Below are positions 1 through 11,086 of a DNA stretch of 11,086 nucleotides, one piece after another. The translations under genes and the position numbers were made by a program. How positions within the stretch are numbered: position 1 is the stretch's first letter; each line of letters starts with the position of its first letter. The stretch covers positions 1 through 11,086 of the forward strand of contig JAJZPX010000043.1 in NCBI GenBank assembly GCA_021811025.1. The letters run 5' to 3'. The notes under the pieces were generated by a model, which was not told the DNA's origin, made no database searches, and worked only from the letters and a program-made list of their open reading frames with translations. Source of the stretch: Actinomycetes bacterium (lineage in GTDB: Bacteria; Actinomycetota; Coriobacteriia; Anaerosomatales; JAJZPX01).

Positions 1-1
1 G

Positions 2-112
2 GACCTCGTCGACAGTGCGCCGAAGCCGGTGCTCGAGGGAGTCAACAAGGAGAAGGCGGACGAGGCCAAGAGCAAGCTCGAGGAGGCCGGCGCCGCCGTC
101 GAGCTCAAGTAG
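2..112 (+). CDS. rplL: Ribosomal protein bL12 (L7/L12), C-terminal 36 residues only
   Basis: This is the tail of the L7/L12 stalk protein, whose C-terminal domain recruits translational GTPases (EF-Tu, EF-G, IF2) to the 50S subunit. The frame opened at base 2 reads DLVDSAPKPVLEGVNK and continues to ...LEEAGAAVELK, ending in TAG at 110-112. This matches the family's C-terminal signature (DLVDGAPKPVKE... LEEAGAKVELK). The start and the N-terminal oligomerisation domain lie before the window. rplL directly upstream of rpoB is the usual bacterial order (rplJ-rplL-rpoB-rpoC). A hairpin begins at the stop codon and an intrinsic terminator lies 144 bases further on, so rplL probably ends its own transcription unit, although read-through into rpoB is possible. 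Identification is from the sequence match; nothing is truncated other than by the window edge. Confidence 0.95.
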   Translation, partial: DLVDSAPKPVLEGVNKEKADEAKSKLEEAGAAVELK

Positions 113-143
113 GTTCGCGCCGACGCGTTGCGCGGCGCGAACC
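112..143 (+). promoter_or_regulatory. Strong stem-loop immediately after the rplL stop codon
   Basis: The arms GGTTCGCGCCG (112-122) and CGGCGCGAACC (133-143) are perfectly complementary over 11 pairs. After a bulged A (123) the stem continues with CGC/GCG (124-126/130-132) around a GTT loop. No T-run follows, so it is not a classic intrinsic terminator. A 3'-end stabiliser or processing site for the abundant rplL message is the most likely role; this is inference. Confidence 0.6.
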
Positions 144-153
144 GGCGGCATCC
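118..153 (+). repeat. 36-base direct repeat, copy 1
   Basis: Bases 118-153 recur exactly at 190-225, an offset of 72 bases. The repeat starts CGCCGACGCG and ends CGGCGGCATCC. Copy 1 overlaps the right part of the post-rplL stem-loop, and its 3' end (144-151, GGCGGCAT) forms the left arm of a second stem-loop. It is non-coding in any recognisable frame. Confidence 0.9.
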
Positions 154-187
154 TGCAGACTCGCTTCCGCTCGCAGCAGATGCCGCC
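144..187 (+). promoter_or_regulatory. Second stem-loop in the rplL-rpoB gap, with a competing partner
   Basis: GGCGGCAT (144-151) pairs with ATGCCGCC (180-187). After a bulged C (152), CTGC (153-156) pairs with GCAG (176-179), leaving a 19-base loop. The same ATGCCGCC can instead pair with the GGCGGCAT of the second direct-repeat copy (216-223). The two structures exclude each other. Whether this switches anything is unknown. Confidence 0.5.
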
Positions 188-189
188 AC

Positions 190-225
190 CGCCGACGCGT
201 TGCGCGGCGCGAACCGGCGGCATCC
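190..225 (+). repeat. 36-base direct repeat, copy 2
   Basis: Exact copy of 118-153. It lacks the GTTCG that extends the left stem arm of copy 1, so it can form only a shorter internal hairpin (CGCCG/CGGCG plus CGC/GCG). It lies 30 bases before the rplL terminator stem. Confidence 0.9.
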
Positions 226-255
226 GACGCGATCCCGCCGTGCGCCGACAGGCGA

Positions 256-292
256 AAGAAGAAGGCCGAGCCCGGGGCTCGGCCTTCTTCTT
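256..292 (+). terminator. Intrinsic terminator of the rplL transcription unit
   Basis: Arms AAGAAGGCCGAGC.. (256-272) and the complementary GGCTCGGCCTTCTT (276-292, including the outer bases) form a 17-pair stem with a 3-base loop. The GC-rich top, A/T-rich base and T-rich trailing sequence (CTTCTTCTTCG) are typical of a rho-independent terminator. It separates the ribosomal stalk genes from rpoBC, which have their own promoter at 369-397. Confidence 0.88.
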
Positions 293-368
293 CGTCTCGC
301 CGCCGGTTCGATCCCAGGGCTTATGGGTACGCAAATCGAATGGCTGCGACCGTTCACGCGCCAGACTG

Positions 369-406
369 TTGACCCGGGTCCATCGGCTCGTTATTCTGAT
401 GTTTTG
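369..406 (+). promoter_or_regulatory. Sigma-70-type promoter for rpoBC
   Basis: The -35 box TTGACC (369-374) is followed by a 17-base spacer and the -10 box TATTCT (392-397), close to the housekeeping consensus. The likely first transcribed purine is G406, within TTGCGACT (404-411). That sequence recurs at the same position in the rpsL promoter. The predicted leader is about 46 bases and contains the rpoB ribosome binding site AAGGAGG (436-442). A perfect 10-base palindrome GACCCGGGTC (371-380) overlaps the -35 box. Upstream, 293-368 holds nothing I can assign. Confidence 0.78.
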
Positions 407-451
407 CGACTCGCTATCGCCGCTTCGACGTCCCTAAGGAGGAAACGCCTG

Positions 452-3955
<3,504 letters not shown>

Positions 3956-3991
3956 CAGGTCCACTGAGAGGCCGGCTAAGGAGGATCAACG

Positions 3992-8362
<4,371 letters not shown>

Positions 8363-8370
8363 ACGCGGGC

Positions 8371-8405
8371 GAGGGCGCCTTGGCCGACTCGGGTGAGGCG
8401 CCTTC
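8371..8405 (+). terminator. Probable terminator or 3' hairpin after rpoC
   Basis: GAGGGCGCCT (8371-8380) pairs with AGGCGCCTTC (8396-8405) over 10 pairs including one G-T wobble, with a loop of about 15 bases. Only a short T-poor tail (TCTCGCT) follows, so termination may be partial. The position, 9 bases after the rpoC stop and 40 bases before the rpsL promoter, supports a boundary between transcription units. Confidence 0.6.
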
Positions 8406-8444
8406 TCGCTGCACGGTATAGACACACCCGGATGCGTGGTTAGT

Positions 8445-8482
8445 TTGACAAGGTGCCTGGGACTTGTTAGAGTCCCACCTTG
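8445..8482 (+). promoter_or_regulatory. Sigma-70-type promoter for the str operon (rpsL-rpsG-fusA)
   Basis: A perfect -35 box TTGACA (8445-8450), a 17-base spacer and -10 box TAGAGT (8468-8473), preceded by TGT in the extended -10 position. The likely start is G8482 within TTGCGACT (8480-8487), at the same offset as in the rpoB promoter. The leader would be about 70 bases. An inverted repeat (8451-8480) covers the spacer and -10 box. Confidence 0.78.
8451..8480. promoter_or_regulatory. Inverted repeat overlapping the rpsL -10 box
   Basis: GGGACT (8459-8464) and AGTCCC (8471-8476) are a perfect 6-base dyad around TGTTAG. Outside it, AGGTG (8451-8455) matches CACCT (8476-8480) with three unpaired bases on the left. 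The right arm overlaps the -10 hexamer. An operator for a repressor is one reading; a chance dyad is the other. Confidence 0.4.
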
Positions 8483-8551
8483 CGACTTCAGGCGGGCCGC
8501 CGAATCTGCGCGTGCCCTCATGGGATGGACAGGCGAGACAAGGAGAGGGTA

Positions 8552-8923
8552 GTGCCCACCATCAATCAGCTGGTCCGCAACGCGCGGAAGAAGGTGGCCG
8601 AGAAGAGCAAGACGCCGGCGCTCAAGGGCGCTCCGCAGAAGCGGGGCGTGTGCACTCGTGTCTACACCACCACCCCGAAGAAGCCGAACTCCGCTCTGCG
8701 CAAGGTCGCTCGCGTGCGTTTGACCAACCAGATGGAGGTCACCGCCTACATCCCCGGTATCGGCCACAACCTCCAGGAGCACTCGATCGTGCTCATCAGG
8801 GGCGGTCGTGTGAAGGACCTGCCGGGGGTGCGGTACAAGATCATCCGCGCGGCGCTGGATTGCGCGGGCGTGGCGAAGCGGGCGCAGGCGCGTTCGCGGT
8901 ACGGGGTCAAGAAGCCTAAGTAG
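8552..8923 (+). CDS. rpsL: 30S ribosomal protein uS12
   Basis: S12 sits at the decoding centre of the 30S subunit and helps control codon-anticodon accuracy; it is the classic streptomycin-resistance target. The protein is 123 residues, the family's normal length, starting MPTINQLVRNARKK. The GTG at 8552 is chosen because AAGGAG (8540-8545) lies 6 bases upstream and the family begins MPTINQ. An in-frame ATG at 8525 would add nine residues but would place the Shine-Dalgarno inside the gene. Conserved motifs are KRGVCTRVYTTTPKKPNSAL (K43, K44), HNLQEHSIVLIRGGRVKDLP (K88, D89, P91) and the basic C-terminus ARSRYGVKKPK. The lysines commonly changed in streptomycin-resistant strains (K43, K88) are wild type, and D89 is the residue methylthiolated by RimO in species that have it. 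First gene of the str operon; rpsG follows after 183 bases. Confidence 0.97.
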   Translation: MPTINQLVRNARKKVAEKSKTPALKGAPQKRGVCTRVYTTTPKKPNSALRKVARVRLTNQMEVTAYIPGIGHNLQEHSIVLIRGGRVKDLPGVRYKIIRAALDCAGVAKRAQARSRYGVKKPK

Positions 8924-8958
8924 TTGGTCCGGCATCCAGCAGACGCGCAAGGAACGCG

Positions 8959-9095
8959 CGCAGCTGATGCCGGGAGTTGATTAGGGAAGGGCGCGCAGCT
9001 CATCCGGCAGTTAACTAAGGGGTGGGCCGCAGCTCATCCGGCAGATGACCGAGGACGGGCGTGCGGTTCGTCCGGAGTCGACTGAGAGGTAGAGG
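8959..9095 (+). repeat. Four tandem degenerate 34-35-base repeats between rpsL and rpsG
   Basis: Units begin near 8959, 8994, 9028 and 9062, with no spacers. The shared pattern is about CGCAGCTCATCCGGCAG, then a TTGACT-like stretch, AGGG and GGGCG. Units 2 and 3 share an exact 17-base match (8994-9010 and 9028-9044). Unit 1 carries one extra base and unit 4 is the most diverged; 8925-8958 may be a fifth, poorer copy. Unit 4 runs into the rpsG ribosome binding site. The first and fourth units can form short hairpins (CAGCT/AGTTG, CGGTT/AGTCG). No recognisable coding frame is present. Confidence 0.75.
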
Positions 9096-9106
9096 AGAGT
9101 AGCAGA

Positions 9107-9577
9107 ATGCCAAGGCGTGCAGCCGCCCAGCGCCGAGAGGTGCTCCCGGATCCGGTCTACAACAACCGGCTCGTGACGCAGCTCATCAACAAGATCCTGC
9201 TCGACGGCAAGAAGTCGACAGCCGAGGGGATCGTCTACGGGGCGTTCGACTTCGTCGAGAAGCGCAGCGGCAGCGACCCGCTCGCCACGTTCAAGAAGGC
9301 GATGGACAACGTGCGTCCGACCCTCGAGGTCCGGCCGAAGCGCGTCGGCGGCGCCACGTACCAGGTGCCAGTCGAGGTCAACTCGCGTCGCGCCACGACG
9401 CTCGCGATCCGCTGGATCGTCGGCTTCTCGCGGAAGCGGCGCGAGAAGACGATGGCGGAGCGCCTGGCGAACGAGATCCTCGACGCGTCGAACGGCACGG
9501 GTGCTTCCGTGAAGCGGCGCGAGGACCTGTTCAAGATGGCTGAGTCCAACAGGGCCTTCAGCCACTACCGCTGGTAG
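9107..9577 (+). CDS. rpsG: 30S ribosomal protein uS7
   Basis: S7 is a primary assembly protein that nucleates folding of the 3' major domain of 16S rRNA and lies at the subunit head near the E site. The protein is 156 residues, the standard bacterial length. It starts MPRRAAAQRREVLPDPVYNN at ATG 9107, with GAGGAG (9092-9097) 9 bases upstream. Conserved stretches visible are KILLDGKKSTAEGIVYGAF, the RPTLEVRPKRVGGATYQVPV block with its RNA-binding basic residues, RRATTLAIRWIV, and the C-terminal ESNRAFSHYRW. In E. coli, S7 represses its own operon by binding the rpsL-rpsG intercistronic mRNA. The repeat-bearing gap upstream here occupies that position, but no S7 site can be shown from sequence alone. 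fusA follows after 36 bases. Confidence 0.98.
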   Translation: MPRRAAAQRREVLPDPVYNNRLVTQLINKILLDGKKSTAEGIVYGAFDFVEKRSGSDPLATFKKAMDNVRPTLEVRPKRVGGATYQVPVEVNSRRATTLAIRWIVGFSRKRREKTMAERLANEILDASNGTGASVKRREDLFKMAESNRAFSHYRW

Positions 9578-9613
9578 AGAAGAAGACACTACAAGATGGG
9601 GTTGTACTGATAG

Positions 9614-11086
<1,473 letters not shown>

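Noticed and set aside
305..315. GGTTCGATCCC, resembling a tRNA T-arm
   Set aside because: No acceptor, D or anticodon arm can be built around it; it lies between terminator and promoter.
15..437. 140-codon Arg/Pro/Ser-rich plus-strand frame
   Set aside because: Overlaps the rplL end out of frame and the intergenic repeats and terminator; composition is that of random GC-rich DNA.
128..451. Upstream in-frame extension of rpoB to an ATG at 128
   Set aside because: It would translate the repeat, the terminator and the promoter. The Shine-Dalgarno at 436-442 and the family N-terminus place the start at GTG 452.
8552..8923. Streptomycin-resistance substitutions in rpsL
   Set aside because: K43 and K88 and their surroundings are wild type.
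8925..9097. CRISPR-like repeats
   Set aside because: The units are contiguous and degenerate, with no unique spacers between them.

Overview
The window is a high-GC, actinobacterial-type ribosomal/RNA polymerase locus, entirely on the + strand: 3' end of rplL, then rpoB, rpoC, rpsL, rpsG and the first 491 codons of fusA. The beta and beta' proteins closely resemble actinobacterial ones. Examples are the RpoC start MLDVDVNNFDRLRIGLAS and the lineage-type acidic coiled-coil insertion after the first zinc site. That insertion is shorter than I remember for Mycobacterium, and the rifampicin region reads DQTNP, so a deep-branching actinobacterial lineage (for example Coriobacteriia or relatives) is my best guess. 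This is inference, not a database result.

Layout: rplL ends at 112. A 339-base gap (113-451) carries a chain of stem-loops built partly from a 36-base direct repeat, then a strong intrinsic terminator (256-292), then a sigma-70-type promoter (TTGACC-17-TATTCT) for rpoBC. rpoB starts at GTG 452 and rpoC at TTG 3992, each behind a strong Shine-Dalgarno. A hairpin follows rpoC, then a second promoter (TTGACA-17-TAGAGT) for the str operon: rpsL (GTG 8552), rpsG (ATG 9107), fusA (ATG 9614). The two promoters share the same spacing and an identical 8-base initially transcribed sequence, which suggests joint control of polymerase and translation genes. The rpsL-rpsG gap holds four tandem, degenerate 34-35-base repeats.

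The genes themselves are essential housekeeping genes with intact catalytic motifs. The most unusual item is the RpoC C-terminus. After the normal end of the beta' core, the protein runs on for about 200 residues through an acidic and then Pro/Ala/Glu/Lys-rich linker into two tandem modules of identical spacing C-x9-C-x10-C-x2-H. These look like small zinc-binding domains attached to RNA polymerase. No mobile element, CRISPR array, tRNA or rRNA was found.
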